This document shows, piece after piece, positions 8,271 through 17,880 of a stretch of 64,000 nucleotides of DNA; position 1 is the stretch's first letter, and every line of letters starts with the position of its first letter. This stretch comes from Candidatus Poribacteria bacterium. GTDB lineage: Bacteria > Poribacteria > WGA-4E > WGA-3G. The stretch lies in the NCBI GenBank assembly GCA_022828145.1, contig JAJEJA010000094.1, positions 1-64,000 of the forward strand, written 5' to 3'. The position numbers and the translations under genes were made by a program. Below the pieces are notes generated by a model, which saw only the letters and a list, made by a program, of their open reading frames with translations, was not told the origin of the DNA and did no database searches.

Positions 8271-11200
8271 TTATAGCACTTTTATAACTACAATTGTCAT
8301 ATCATCGTTCTGCTGAGCGTCCCCTGAGAAATGACGGACATCATCAATAATAGCATCAATTATCGTTTCTGCGTTAGTTGTTTTATCCAGTTCTTTGATA
8401 AGACCTGTCAAGCGATCAGTTTCCATGTAAAGTTGATCGGGGTTGTCCTTTTGAGATGCTTCGGTAATACCATCACTGAAAAGGATGATTGTATTACCAG
8501 ATTTCAGTTCAATTGGTTGCGTTTCTTCATAGTCAGAGGCTTGAAACGCACCCAATGGGAGTCCATCTATTGAGATCTCTTCAACATCACTTTCGCTGCG
8601 CTTGATGATAGGATAAGGGATTCCGGCGTTTGCATATTTAAACGTCTTATTCTTTGGATCAATGGTCAATATTGCCATTGCACAATTAGTAAATCGTTGA
8701 AAACGCGGATAAAGGTTCTGGTTCAATGCCCACAACATTTCAGATGGTGACATCTCCAACTTAACCACAGAATGAAGTGCCCCAGAAGATAAAGCTGCGT
8801 TCATCGCTCCCTTCATACCTTTACCCGTAACATCTGCCAATACAATGGCAAGCTCGCCGTTGTTGAGAGGGATATAGTCGAAGAAATCCCCACTAACTGT
8901 GCGTGCAGAGATACAGACACCAGAGATATCAAATCCAGGCACTTCAGGGGCATTTTGCGGGATTAATCCCGTCTGCATCTCTTGAGCATCGGCAAGTTCA
9001 GCAACTGCCTCTTGCTGATAGACTAAAACCTGTTGACGTTGGTGGTAGTATCGGTAGGCTAAAACGCCACAAAATAGCACTAAAACCACAATCGCACCAC
9101 CTGAAGGATAAAGAATCCATCCATTTTGGAACCATGGTAACACAATTGTCAACGTTAGACTTGTAGGAGCAGAATAGTTTAGGTCTCGGTCAATGGCAAC
9201 GACTTCAAAGGTATATGTCCCAGGTTTTTCAAAACTGACACTGAACGTATCTGAGCGGGTCGGTTTGTGCCAATCGGCGTCAATCTCTTTAATACGGACC
9301 TGATACTGTCGTTTCCCTTTCGCTGTTTTGAAGTCAATGCTGCTGTATTTGATAGTTACAAGCGTATCGGTGGCAATATCTATAATTGTTTCGGGTGAGC
9401 CCATTTGGGTAGATATTTTGTGATTCTGAACTGAAACAATACGCGCACGCGGTGGAACTCGATTTGGATTGTATTGGGTCACTCCTTCAAGTGTTCCAAA
9501 CCAGAGTGTTCCATCCGAGTCTTGAATAATTTCATTAACTTCATTATTGATGAGCCCATCTCTCGTATCTAAAGATGTCCATGATGTCCCATCATATTGA
9601 GAAACGCCACCCCGTGTGCCAAACCAGATGGAACCATCTCGGTCTTGGTAAATTGAGGACACTTCATTTTGTGCGAGTCCATCTTTGGTTGTGAAATTTA
9701 CAAACTTTTCACCGTCATAATGAGATACACCTACATCGGTACCGAACCAGAAAAATCCATCTCGGTCTTGATGAATCACCCATACAGAATTAGATGCGAG
9801 TCCATCAGTGGTCGTAAAGTTGACAAACGCATTACCGTCATACCGAAAAACGCCGCCCCCATGGGTTCCAAACCAGTGGTAACCGTCCTGGTCCTGATGA
9901 ATTGAGAATACACCGTATTGCAACAATGTTTCATTTCTCGTAAAGTTGACGAACCGATTACCATCGTATTTATAAACGCCACTATAACCAGTTCCGAACC
10001 AGAAAAATCCATCTCGGTCCTGATAGAATGTCCATACTTCGTTAATCGAGAATCCACTGTTGGTCATGGCGTCTATAAACCTATCGTTGAAGTTAGCAAA
10101 TTGATCACCATCGTACTGAGACACGCCACCGTCTGTCGCAAACCAGAGGAGACCCTCTCGGTCTTGAAAAATCGAACGCACGATGTTATGTGCGAGTCCA
10201 TCATCAGTTGTCAAGTTGATAAACTTCTTTCCATCATATCTGCTAATTCCGTTGTCTGTTCCGAGCCATAAGAATCCTTCTCTGTCTTGAAGAATGGCGG
10301 TGACAATGTTGCTCGCGAGTCCATCGGCAGTTGTGAAGTTAATAAATCCGTTGGTATCGTATCGGTTGAGTCCTTCACTAGGACTTGAAATCCAAAAAAA
10401 CCCATCTCTGTCTTGAAGAATGTTCCCTACGGCGTTAGTTGCGAGTCCATCGACAGTTGTGAAGTTGACAAACTTTTCGCCATCGTAGCGAGACATCCCA
10501 TTGTCTCGCGTCCCGATCCAAAGGAATCCTTCTCTGTCTTGATGAATCGTCTCAACAGAGTTGCTAACAAGTCCGTCCTTAGTTGTGAAGTTAACAAACT
10601 GATTACCATCGTAGCGAGAAACGCCGCCGCTTGTCCCGAACCAAAGAAGACCATCTTGACCTTGATGGATCGTCCATACAGAATTGTGAGGGAGTCCATC
10701 ACTGTTTCTGAAGTCTACAAACTGATCACCATCGTAGCGAGTTATGCCCTCAAGCGTGCCGAACCATAAGAAACCATCTTTGTCTTCATAGATTGACAGG
10801 ACAGTGTCATTTATGAATCCATCATCGGTAGTAAAGTTGACAAAAACTTCCCCATCATATTGAAAAACACCATTATTCAGAGTGCCAAACCAGAGGAAAT
10901 CCTCTCGGTCTTGATAGATTGACAAAACAGTGTCATTAATGAATTCATGATCATCTGTAAAGTTGATAAACGTCTTCCCATCATATTGACTAATGCCGTT
11001 TTCTGTTCCGAAGTAGAGGAATCCTTCTCGGTCTTGAAAAATCGTCCACACGGAGTTGTGTGCAAGTCCATCATCAGTTGTAAGGTTGACGAAATTTTCG
11101 CCATCGTACCGAGAAACCCCACCGTTGTGGGTACCAAACCAGAGGAAACCTTCTCGGTCTTGATAGATTGGTCGGACAGGATTATTTGCCAACCCGTCGA

Positions 11201-12326
11201 AGTAAGTATAATGCTTCCACGTCCCATGTTTGAAAGGTGGAAAACGGAAGTCAACATTGTTAAGCGCATCTGGTCTGTCAACAGAGACGATTTTGTTCGG
11301 ATCTTCTCCCTGCGTCTTCAAGGTGTGACAACGTACTTGATACCGTCCAGCACGAAGATTGATGAATTTATATTGACCTCTATTATCCGAGAGGGTCGTT
11401 ACCCTCCTTTGGCGGGAACTTTTTTTACCGAGTAACACTGCTTCCACAAGAACACCGACATGTGGCGTATTATCATACTTCAACAAGGACCCAGAGATGC
11501 TAATCGCCTGCTGTAATGTTAAGTTTATTTTGGTACGATCACCTGCAGAAAGTTGGACACCCGTTTCCCATTTACCTTTGTCCCCGTGGGTGGCTTGAAT
11601 ATCGTATTGTCCACTTGCTGGATAGACTGAAAACTGGTAAGAGCCTTTGGTATCGGTCTCTGTTTTTGCGATGAGTGTACTGCCCTGCCAGAGGTGCATA
11701 GGGACATTAGATAAGGTGTTCTCCGTCTCATCGGTTATAACACCTGCTACTACCGCACGTGTAGGCGGCAGAACACGTGCTGCAAACTCCCACTTCCTGA
11801 ATCCGTTTGAGACTTTCACCAGACAGCGGTTTTTACCCGGACGTAATGAAACGGGAAGCTTGTCTTCATCTACAACGAATGATCTCGTAACTTGCTGTGT
11901 GTGTACCCTCTGACCATTGAGAAAAACAGCAACGCCGTCATCACTACCGACAAGGAATTCCCCATCACCACCATGATCGCTTTCCAGCAGGCAGAACGCA
12001 TAGCAGACAGCTTCTTGATGTCTTCCAATGACACGTTGTAGATCAATGATGTTTCGTTCGGTACGGTATACCGTCCAGGTCAACATTTCACCTTCAGCAG
12101 TGGTCACTGTATCCCCGGGTTTGGGATTAGCAAGTGTCTCACCGTTAACTGACGCAAGTAAATCAGTCTTCAAATCATCTGAAAAGAAAGGACCCAAAAC
12201 CAACCACTCTTTAATGAACGTGCCATCGACTGGGTGAGTTGGCACAATATTTTGAGGGTGTGCAACAGCGAGATAGAAGAAAAAGAAAATCAAAACACTA
12301 CATCGTGCAGGAGAAAGTTTTCGCAT
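8271..12326 (-). CDS. Two-component-type double propeller fused to SpoIIE/PP2C phosphatase
   Basis: The 1351 residues read as a one-protein sensor. Order: signal peptide (1-24); a beta-rich module (about 30-185, including VGSDDGVAVFLNGQRV); two carboxypeptidase-regulatory-like folds (about 191-270 and 272-360); 14 Reg_prop repeats of the form QDREGFLWFGT...GVSRYDG (about 380-980), enough for two seven-bladed propellers; a Y_Y_Y domain; a transmembrane helix (about 1075-1095); and a cytoplasmic SpoIIE-type PP2C phosphatase (SGDFFDYIPL, LADVTGKGMKGAMNAAL, SDGITEA, DDMTIVVIKV). Such propellers usually feed a histidine kinase; here output is a Ser/Thr phosphatase, likely acting on STAS-type antagonists. 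Confidence 0.88.
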   Translation of the reverse strand: MRKLSPARCSVLIFFFFYLAVAHPQNIVPTHPVDGTFIKEWLVLGPFFSDDLKTDLLASVNGETLANPKPGDTVTTAEGEMLTWTVYRTERNIIDLQRVIGRHQEAVCYAFCLLESDHGGDGEFLVGSDDGVAVFLNGQRVHTQQVTRSFVVDEDKLPVSLRPGKNRCLVKVSNGFRKWEFAARVLPPTRAVVAGVITDETENTLSNVPMHLWQGSTLIAKTETDTKGSYQFSVYPASGQYDIQATHGDKGKWETGVQLSAGDRTKINLTLQQAISISGSLLKYDNTPHVGVLVEAVLLGKKSSRQRRVTTLSDNRGQYKFINLRAGRYQVRCHTLKTQGEDPNKIVSVDRPDALNNVDFRFPPFKHGTWKHYTYFDGLANNPVRPIYQDREGFLWFGTHNGGVSRYDGENFVNLTTDDGLAHNSVWTIFQDREGFLYFGTENGISQYDGKTFINFTDDHEFINDTVLSIYQDREDFLWFGTLNNGVFQYDGEVFVNFTTDDGFINDTVLSIYEDKDGFLWFGTLEGITRYDGDQFVDFRNSDGLPHNSVWTIHQGQDGLLWFGTSGGVSRYDGNQFVNFTTKDGLVSNSVETIHQDREGFLWIGTRDNGMSRYDGEKFVNFTTVDGLATNAVGNILQDRDGFFWISSPSEGLNRYDTNGFINFTTADGLASNIVTAILQDREGFLWLGTDNGISRYDGKKFINLTTDDGLAHNIVRSIFQDREGLLWFATDGGVSQYDGDQFANFNDRFIDAMTNSGFSINEVWTFYQDRDGFFWFGTGYSGVYKYDGNRFVNFTRNETLLQYGVFSIHQDQDGYHWFGTHGGGVFRYDGNAFVNFTTTDGLASNSVWVIHQDRDGFFWFGTDVGVSHYDGEKFVNFTTKDGLAQNEVSSIYQDRDGSIWFGTRGGVSQYDGTSWTSLDTRDGLINNEVNEIIQDSDGTLWFGTLEGVTQYNPNRVPPRARIVSVQNHKISTQMGSPETIIDIATDTLVTIKYSSIDFKTAKGKRQYQVRIKEIDADWHKPTRSDTFSVSFEKPGTYTFEVVAIDRDLNYSAPTSLTLTIVLPWFQNGWILYPSGGAIVVLVLFCGVLAYRYYHQRQQVLVYQQEAVAELADAQEMQTGLIPQNAPEVPGFDISGVCISARTVSGDFFDYIPLNNGELAIVLADVTGKGMKGAMNAALSSGALHSVVKLEMSPSEMLWALNQNLYPRFQRFTNCAMAILTIDPKNKTFKYANAGIPYPIIKRSESDVEEISIDGLPLGAFQASDYEETQPIELKSGNTIILFSDGITEASQKDNPDQLYMETDRLTGLIKELDKTTNAETIIDAIIDDVRHFSGDAQQNDDMTIVVIKVL

Positions 12327-12386
12327 TTGTTCTTTGGGTAAAACTGTTGTGTTTAGTAAATTCGAGATTCAAACAATTCCTGTTTT

Positions 12387-14675
12387 TCACTTCAGATGTT
12401 TTTCAAACCAATCAATGATGCGTTCCCAACAATCAGCGCGGTGTTCAGGGCGCCAAGTTGGTAAGCCGTGGCTTTCGCCACGATACCAGACAAAAGTGGC
12501 TTTCTTCTTAAGTCTGCGTAATCCGGAGAAAAGCTCACCAGATTGTGGGTAGTCAAAACTATTACTATAACCTTCACCACAATAAATTAAGACGGGAGTC
12601 TCAATTTTATCCAGATGGAATATCGGAGAGTTATCAATATACCGCTGGCGTTGTTCCCAGAGTGAACCGCGCATACTCCCTTGTCCACCTTCTGCCCAAC
12701 CAATACCGTAACTGTGCCCCTGTTTTGTAAGTATCCCGTAATAACTTGTTAAATTGTAGAGACCACCACCGGCAACTGCGGCTTTGAAACGGTTGGTTTG
12801 CGAAATCAGTCCAACTGTAGAGTATCCACCGTAACTATATCCTATTATTCCCAAACGATTCTCATCAGCGATTCCCATCTCAATAACATTATCAACTGCG
12901 GTGAGTACGAGTCCTGGGAGTTCTGTCATGGGGTCGTTGGATTTCAATGGCGTATCAACCCCAAGAACAGCATAGCCGCGGGTCGCTAACAACTGAAAGT
13001 TAATCTGCCCCGTTAATCCAAAATGATAAGCATACCCAGAAAGGTTACGACCTCCATAGACCCACGTGACTAAGGGATAACGTTTTCCTTCTTCATAGTT
13101 GATAGGCAACATCAAAACACCCTGTAAAGACTGTCCCTCCTCCGTTTTTGATTCGATGAGACGCACCTCACCAAATTGTAAATCGCGCAGATGTGGATTA
13201 AGGTCGGACATCTGCTGTCGTTTACCGGTGTCTGTATCAAGCATCCAAATTTCCTCTGGTTGCCTTGCATTTTGCACTCTGTAGAAGATCTTCTCACCAT
13301 ACCCTATAGATATTATGTCGAATTCGTCTGCTACACGGGGGTATATAAAAACTTGTTCTTCAAACAGACAGGTAGTGCTTTCTTCTGTTGAGTTTATCAA
13401 ATAAAAACCACTTTTCTTTGTTGCAGGATCAAGAGTTTGGATACAGATAGATTGTGTATCGTTTGATTGCCAAACGATATGTGTATCCCGTTCTGCTACG
13501 ATACCGAAGATCCCTCGTCCCAGACCATCTGTAAGTTTCCGCGCATGACTACCGTCTGTTGTCAGTTTCCACACATGTCCATTGAAACCACAGAAAATAG
13601 AGTCGCCTGATGGACTCCAAAGTGGACGAATCATCAAAAATCGAGGGTTTTCTTCAAGATTTGCAGTGAGGTTTTTCTGTATACCATCTTGGACTGAAAC
13701 CAAAAACAGTCCATCCGGATGTCCATAGACCAGTTGCTTACCATCTGGTGACCAACTTACGACTTTTGATCTTGATCTGATACCTGTTGCTAAACGTTGT
13801 ACTGGCGTTCCATCTAATGGCACCAATAGCAGCTCAAAAATGTTTTCTTGGCCTGTCAATTCTCCTGTTCCTATTGTGTTGATCACGGCAACTGCAGCAT
13901 TATCTGGAGACAAAAACATATTTGTCGTATACAATCCACTTGTAAGAATTGACACGTCATCTGTGTCAAAGTCAAATACCGCTAAATCTCCCTTGAGAAA
14001 TGCAAGGCTATCTGCATGCCCCTCTAAAGAAGACGGTTCATACGTTTCAGTTTCCCACACGTTTATCGTTTGTGGATTGGTATCGGGTGAGATAAGTGTG
14101 GAAATATCTATATCTTCTGGACGTAACTTCGCAATGAGATGTTTTCCGTCCGATGTCCATTGTGGTGCTTCAAAACCGTATATGGCAGTAATCGGTTTAT
14201 CACTAATTCGTCTCATTTTATTGTTCTTCTTATCCCAAACCCAAAGTTGTGGTGCGCCCATTCGGTCAGAATAGAATGCTAAGTATCGTCCATCTGGAGA
14301 CCACCGTGGTGCCCAGTCAACTCCGTTATCTGAGCCGAGTTTATAAGTTTCTTTTGTTCTGATATTGGTAACCCAGATGGCACTACTATGATGTTCAATG
14401 AATACTCCGGTTGGTAGAAACATGGAAGTATTCGGTGGTTTATCTTGGAACGATGACTTGTGATGAGGGTCTTGCACAACATAGGCAAGAAACTCACCAT
14501 CAGGAGAGAGTTGCGATCGTGAACGGGATGAAAACGACTTGATTTTTAGAATATCTGGAATCGTCAATGTTTTTTGAGTCATTTGCTCCTCATTTGTGTC
14601 TTGTGGGAACGTGTCTTGTGCCATAACACACATCGCTAATCCTGTAGCTAAAATTAGAACTAATGTTTTTTGCAT
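12387..14675 (-). CDS. Secreted S9 family prolyl oligopeptidase-like peptidase
   Basis: The 762-residue protein has a signal peptide (MQKTLVLILATGLAMCVMA), a TolB/WD40-like propeller with repeated SPDG turns (LSPDGEFLAY, WSPDGRYLAFYSD, WSPDGKQLVY), and a C-terminal alpha/beta-hydrolase domain. The nucleophile is Ser in GYSYGGYS and the catalytic His lies in RGESHGLP. Members cleave peptides, often after proline. Export suggests scavenging of external peptides. The gene precedes the propeller-phosphatase gene by 60 bases, so they may be co-transcribed from the promoter at 14849-14877. Confidence 0.9.
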   Translation of the reverse strand: MQKTLVLILATGLAMCVMAQDTFPQDTNEEQMTQKTLTIPDILKIKSFSSRSRSQLSPDGEFLAYVVQDPHHKSSFQDKPPNTSMFLPTGVFIEHHSSAIWVTNIRTKETYKLGSDNGVDWAPRWSPDGRYLAFYSDRMGAPQLWVWDKKNNKMRRISDKPITAIYGFEAPQWTSDGKHLIAKLRPEDIDISTLISPDTNPQTINVWETETYEPSSLEGHADSLAFLKGDLAVFDFDTDDVSILTSGLYTTNMFLSPDNAAVAVINTIGTGELTGQENIFELLLVPLDGTPVQRLATGIRSRSKVVSWSPDGKQLVYGHPDGLFLVSVQDGIQKNLTANLEENPRFLMIRPLWSPSGDSIFCGFNGHVWKLTTDGSHARKLTDGLGRGIFGIVAERDTHIVWQSNDTQSICIQTLDPATKKSGFYLINSTEESTTCLFEEQVFIYPRVADEFDIISIGYGEKIFYRVQNARQPEEIWMLDTDTGKRQQMSDLNPHLRDLQFGEVRLIESKTEEGQSLQGVLMLPINYEEGKRYPLVTWVYGGRNLSGYAYHFGLTGQINFQLLATRGYAVLGVDTPLKSNDPMTELPGLVLTAVDNVIEMGIADENRLGIIGYSYGGYSTVGLISQTNRFKAAVAGGGLYNLTSYYGILTKQGHSYGIGWAEGGQGSMRGSLWEQRQRYIDNSPIFHLDKIETPVLIYCGEGYSNSFDYPQSGELFSGLRRLKKKATFVWYRGESHGLPTWRPEHRADCWERIIDWFEKHLK

Positions 14676-14848
14676 GAGATTTTTTCCGTTTCTTCTTTAT
14701 TTTCCTATAGGATAGAGACACTGCATTTATGCTGGTGTCTGTTATGTCGAGGCTATACGGGTGAGGTGTATAGCGTTCTGGTTAGTTTGGGTATCCCATT
14801 TAAGCAGTGCAGAGACCCCGGCTACTAAAGATTACCTTTTCAATATGG

Positions 14849-14877
14849 ATAATACCATGTTCTTGAGTTATTGTCAA
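14849..14877 (-). promoter_or_regulatory. Sigma-70-type promoter of the S9 peptidase gene
   Basis: Read on the minus strand: TTGACA (14877-14872), 17 bases, TATTAT (14854-14849) preceded by TGG, an extended -10. This gives a leader of roughly 165 bases before the start at 14675. The remaining 14676-15000 intergenic space holds only this and the divergent promoter at 14965-14994. Confidence 0.65.
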
Positions 14878-14964
14878 ACAAAAGAAAATCCGCATCGGTG
14901 CTCAATCATTGTGTAATGGATCCTGTGATGAAACTTTGAAATACGGATTCGGATATTTTCTTTC

Positions 14965-14994
14965 TTGACAGTTAGCAATAACCTATTGTATAAT
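14965..14994 (+). promoter_or_regulatory. Consensus sigma-70 promoter of the Rpn gene
   Basis: TTGACA at 14965-14970, an 18-base spacer, TATAAT at 14989-14994. The predicted start falls on or next to the ATG at 15001, implying a leaderless mRNA. No ribosome-binding sequence is present between promoter and ATG. Confidence 0.7.
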
Positions 14995-15000
14995 ACCAAT

Positions 15001-15873
15001 ATGCCACAAGAATACGATACGACCGGAAAAGATATCCTGAATGAGCAAATCAACGAAATCGCACGGTATGTTCTGAATGTCCCGAATGTTGAAGTGCTGG
15101 CAGACCTTGACACCGAGCAACAACTGGTCCGTGCATTTCGTACAGATATCACAAAGCGCGTCCGATTGGACACCCACGAAGCTGTCCTACACATTGAATT
15201 GCAACTCCACGACAGCACGGAAAAACCGATGTGGGCTCGAAATGCACATTATCACGGATATCTCGTCGGTGAACATCAAATACCTGTCTATTCCAATGTG
15301 ATTTATTTTCACCCAAACGCCGGTAAGAACGATCCAGGGCACTATGCGTATAGTTGGAATGGCTACGATTACCGGCTAAACTATAAGGTGATACGGCTCA
15401 TTGAGATTGAAGGACAATCAATTTTAGAGGCACAGATGCCAGGACTGTTGCCGTTTACACCACTCATGAAACCCCCTGGGGATGTGCCTCTTAATCAGTG
15501 GATACAGCAGTGTATTGATGCGACAATAGCGTCCCCTGTTGACCCACCAACGAAAGGCACATTGCTTTATGGGCTCTCCCTCTTCGGGAGTCTCGTCCAT
15601 GACACAAGTTTATTTGAACAAATACCGGAGGCACTTATGCAAGAATCTCCTTTTGAACAGCGCAGACGCGAAAAGTTTATTGAGCAAGGTACCAAAGAGG
15701 CAACCCTTAAGAGTCTCAGGACAGTACTCAATGCAAAATTCCACGTAGAGGCGGTGCAAGCCATAGACACAGCACTGCAAGATATAGACGATTTGCAACG
15801 GCTTGAGCATCTACTTCTCACTGCGGTGAACGCAAAAACCCTTGATGTCTTTACCGAAGTACTCTTTGAATAG
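15001..15873 (+). CDS. Rpn family recombination-promoting nuclease/putative transposase
   Basis: The 290-residue product carries the PD-(D/E)XK core of the Rpn/YhgA-like family: an Asp in FRTDITKRV and the E-x-Q motif in AVLHIELQLHD. The C-terminal half is helical (EQIPEALMQESPFEQRRREKFIEQG...). Rpn proteins are DNA nucleases tied to recombination and mobile DNA. The ATG at 15001 is chosen because the promoter at 14965-14994 covers the codons of the longer frame. The last 310 bases occur again just downstream (15925-16245). Confidence 0.78.
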   Translation: MPQEYDTTGKDILNEQINEIARYVLNVPNVEVLADLDTEQQLVRAFRTDITKRVRLDTHEAVLHIELQLHDSTEKPMWARNAHYHGYLVGEHQIPVYSNVIYFHPNAGKNDPGHYAYSWNGYDYRLNYKVIRLIEIEGQSILEAQMPGLLPFTPLMKPPGDVPLNQWIQQCIDATIASPVDPPTKGTLLYGLSLFGSLVHDTSLFEQIPEALMQESPFEQRRREKFIEQGTKEATLKSLRTVLNAKFHVEAVQAIDTALQDIDDLQRLEHLLLTAVNAKTLDVFTEVLFE

Positions 15874-15924
15874 AGACACATGAGATGTGTATCCGTTTTT
15901 CTGCCTTCAACGAAGGGAAGTAGA

Positions 15925-16245
15925 CTTTATGGGATCTCACTCTTTTAGAGTCTCGTCCATGACCAACGTTTATTTGAACGAATACCGGAGGCACTTATGC
16001 AAGAATTTCCTTTTGAACAACGCCGACGCGAAAAGTTTATTGGGCAAGGTATTACACAAGGGGCAAAAGAGGCTACCCGCAAAAACCTTTTGACAGTACT
16101 CAATGCAAAATTCCACGTAGAGGCAGTGCGAGCCATAGACCCAGCACTGCAAGATATAGACGATTTGCAACGGCTTGAGCATCTATATCTCACTGCGGTG
16201 AACGCAAAAACCCTTGATGCCTTCACCGAAGTACTCTTTGAATAG
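15925..16245 (+). pseudogene. Duplicated 3' fragment of the Rpn gene
   Basis: This stretch repeats 15561-15873 with substitutions and an in-frame insertion that adds an ITQG segment (GQGITQGAKEAT against EQGTKEAT). An 82-codon frame from 15997 is open to the same LFE end, but the nuclease core is absent. It is a remnant or a small stand-alone copy of the helical tail. Expression is doubtful. Confidence 0.75.
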
Positions 16246-16422
16246 AAGTACACCGTCCCTTTTTATAATCTCGCGTCAAAAACTTTACACTTCCATCCAA
16301 ATCGCGAACGCAATACCCACAAACTTTGTCCTAGCTCACTAATGTAGAAACAGACTATAGCGGTGCGGTTGGAAACTGCACTATAGATGTAGAATCTTTA
16401 TCTGCATTCATAACGTAAAATC

Positions 16423-16431
16423 TGGTATAAT
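16423..16431 (+). promoter_or_regulatory. Extended -10 element upstream of the propeller operon
   Basis: TGGTATAAT with no good -35 box. It is about 130 bases before the TTG start at 16564. In the gap 16246-16563 I see nothing else. Confidence 0.4.
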
Positions 16432-16563
16432 ATAACATAGGATGGTAATGTCCTCGGTTTTTTCAAACATATCTTGGTGCCGCTGGTCTATATAGAATTT
16501 AAACATTAGTCATTTTTTATCGTCTTAAAAAAACAGACAATTAAGCGTATAGGAGGAAGTAGT

Positions 16564-17880
16564 TTGCACTATTTTAAACCGATTATTAATCGGATATTTA
16601 TCTTTTTACTGCTGGTTTTTACCCCGATGATTGCATACGCAGATGATTGGTCAAGTTGGAGAGGTCCGAACCAGAACGGAACATCTGCTGAAACAGGTTT
16701 AGTCTCGACGTGGTCATTAGAAGGGGAAAACATTCTTTGGCAGGAAGATTTTATAGGTCGTTCCACACCTGTAGTTCTCAACGACAGAGTCTACGTGGTC
16801 GGGCGAATCGGTAAAGATATCACGGAACAGGAACGTATCGCATGCTTTGATACAAAAACCGGTGATATGTTGTGGGATCATAAATTCAATGTTTTTCATA
16901 CGACGATTACATTCAATCGCGTGGGTTGGACAAATCCAACCGGAGATCCAGAAACAGGTAATGTCTATGTGCACGGTGTTCAAGGTCTCTTCTTCTGTTT
17001 CAACAAAGATGGTGATATTCTTTGGTCCCGCTCACTCACAGAAGAATACGGACGCATATCGGGATACGGTGGACGCGTGCATACACCTATAATTGCAGGT
17101 AATCTGGTCGTAATTAGTTACCTGAATGTCAGTTGGGGAGCGCAAGCAATACCGAGACATCGGTATTATGCATTTGATAAACACAATGGAGAGCTTGTCT
17201 GGGTTTCAACGCCTGGTGGGAGACCACTTGATACAACCTATTCTACACCCGTTGTCGCAACAATCAATGGACAGAAACTTATAATCGGTGGCAACGCTGA
17301 TGGGAGTATCTACGCCATGAAACAGACAACAGGTGAGATGGTCTGGGGTTTCAAACTCAGTAAACGCGGCATCAATACATCTGTGATCGTTGAGGGGACA
17401 AAGGTCTACGCAACACATAGTGAAGAGAATATAGATACGACTAAAATGGGACGGGTCGTCTGTATAGATGCAACCGGGAACGGAGATGTCACTAATACAC
17501 ATGAACTGTGGCGTAAAGATGCTGTTGGTATCGGATATTCATCACCTACACTAAAGGATGGACGACTCTACGTGGTGGATAACTCGGCGAACCTTCACTG
17601 CTTCAATGCTGATACCGGCGCGTTATTTTGGCAACATAGCATCGGTACCGTCGGAAGGGGATCCCCTGTATGGGCTGATGGCATGATATTCGTAACCGAA
17701 GTCAACGGAAAGTTTCATATCCTTAAACCCGGTGAGGATAGATGCGAATCCCTAAATGTTCAAGAAATTACTCGCGACGAAGATGACCACTACGTTGAGA
17801 TATTCGGTTCACCCGCTATTGCTGACGGTAGAATCTTTTTTACGACAGAAGAACGTATTTACTGCATCGGGAGGAATTAA
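16564..17880 (+). CDS. Secreted PQQ-type beta-propeller protein
   Basis: A 438-residue protein with a signal peptide (about 1-26, ending near AYADDW) and repeated PQQ-like blades such as RVYVVGRIG, LYVVDNSANLHCFNADTGALFWQH and GRIFFTTEERIYCIG. Family members include the outer-membrane assembly protein BamB and quinoprotein dehydrogenases; the catalytic residues and disulphide of true quinoprotein dehydrogenases are not apparent. It opens with TTG, supported by AGGAGGA six bases upstream. The next gene starts at the base after its stop, so the two are tightly coupled. Confidence 0.85.
   Translation: MHYFKPIINRIFIFLLLVFTPMIAYADDWSSWRGPNQNGTSAETGLVSTWSLEGENILWQEDFIGRSTPVVLNDRVYVVGRIGKDITEQERIACFDTKTGDMLWDHKFNVFHTTITFNRVGWTNPTGDPETGNVYVHGVQGLFFCFNKDGDILWSRSLTEEYGRISGYGGRVHTPIIAGNLVVISYLNVSWGAQAIPRHRYYAFDKHNGELVWVSTPGGRPLDTTYSTPVVATINGQKLIIGGNADGSIYAMKQTTGEMVWGFKLSKRGINTSVIVEGTKVYATHSEENIDTTKMGRVVCIDATGNGDVTNTHELWRKDAVGIGYSSPTLKDGRLYVVDNSANLHCFNADTGALFWQHSIGTVGRGSPVWADGMIFVTEVNGKFHILKPGEDRCESLNVQEITRDEDDHYVEIFGSPAIADGRIFFTTEERIYCIGRN

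Noticed and set aside
9669..11435. Long open frames on the strand opposite the propeller gene
   Set aside because: They follow the periodicity of the 14 repeats and show no independent features; shadow frames.
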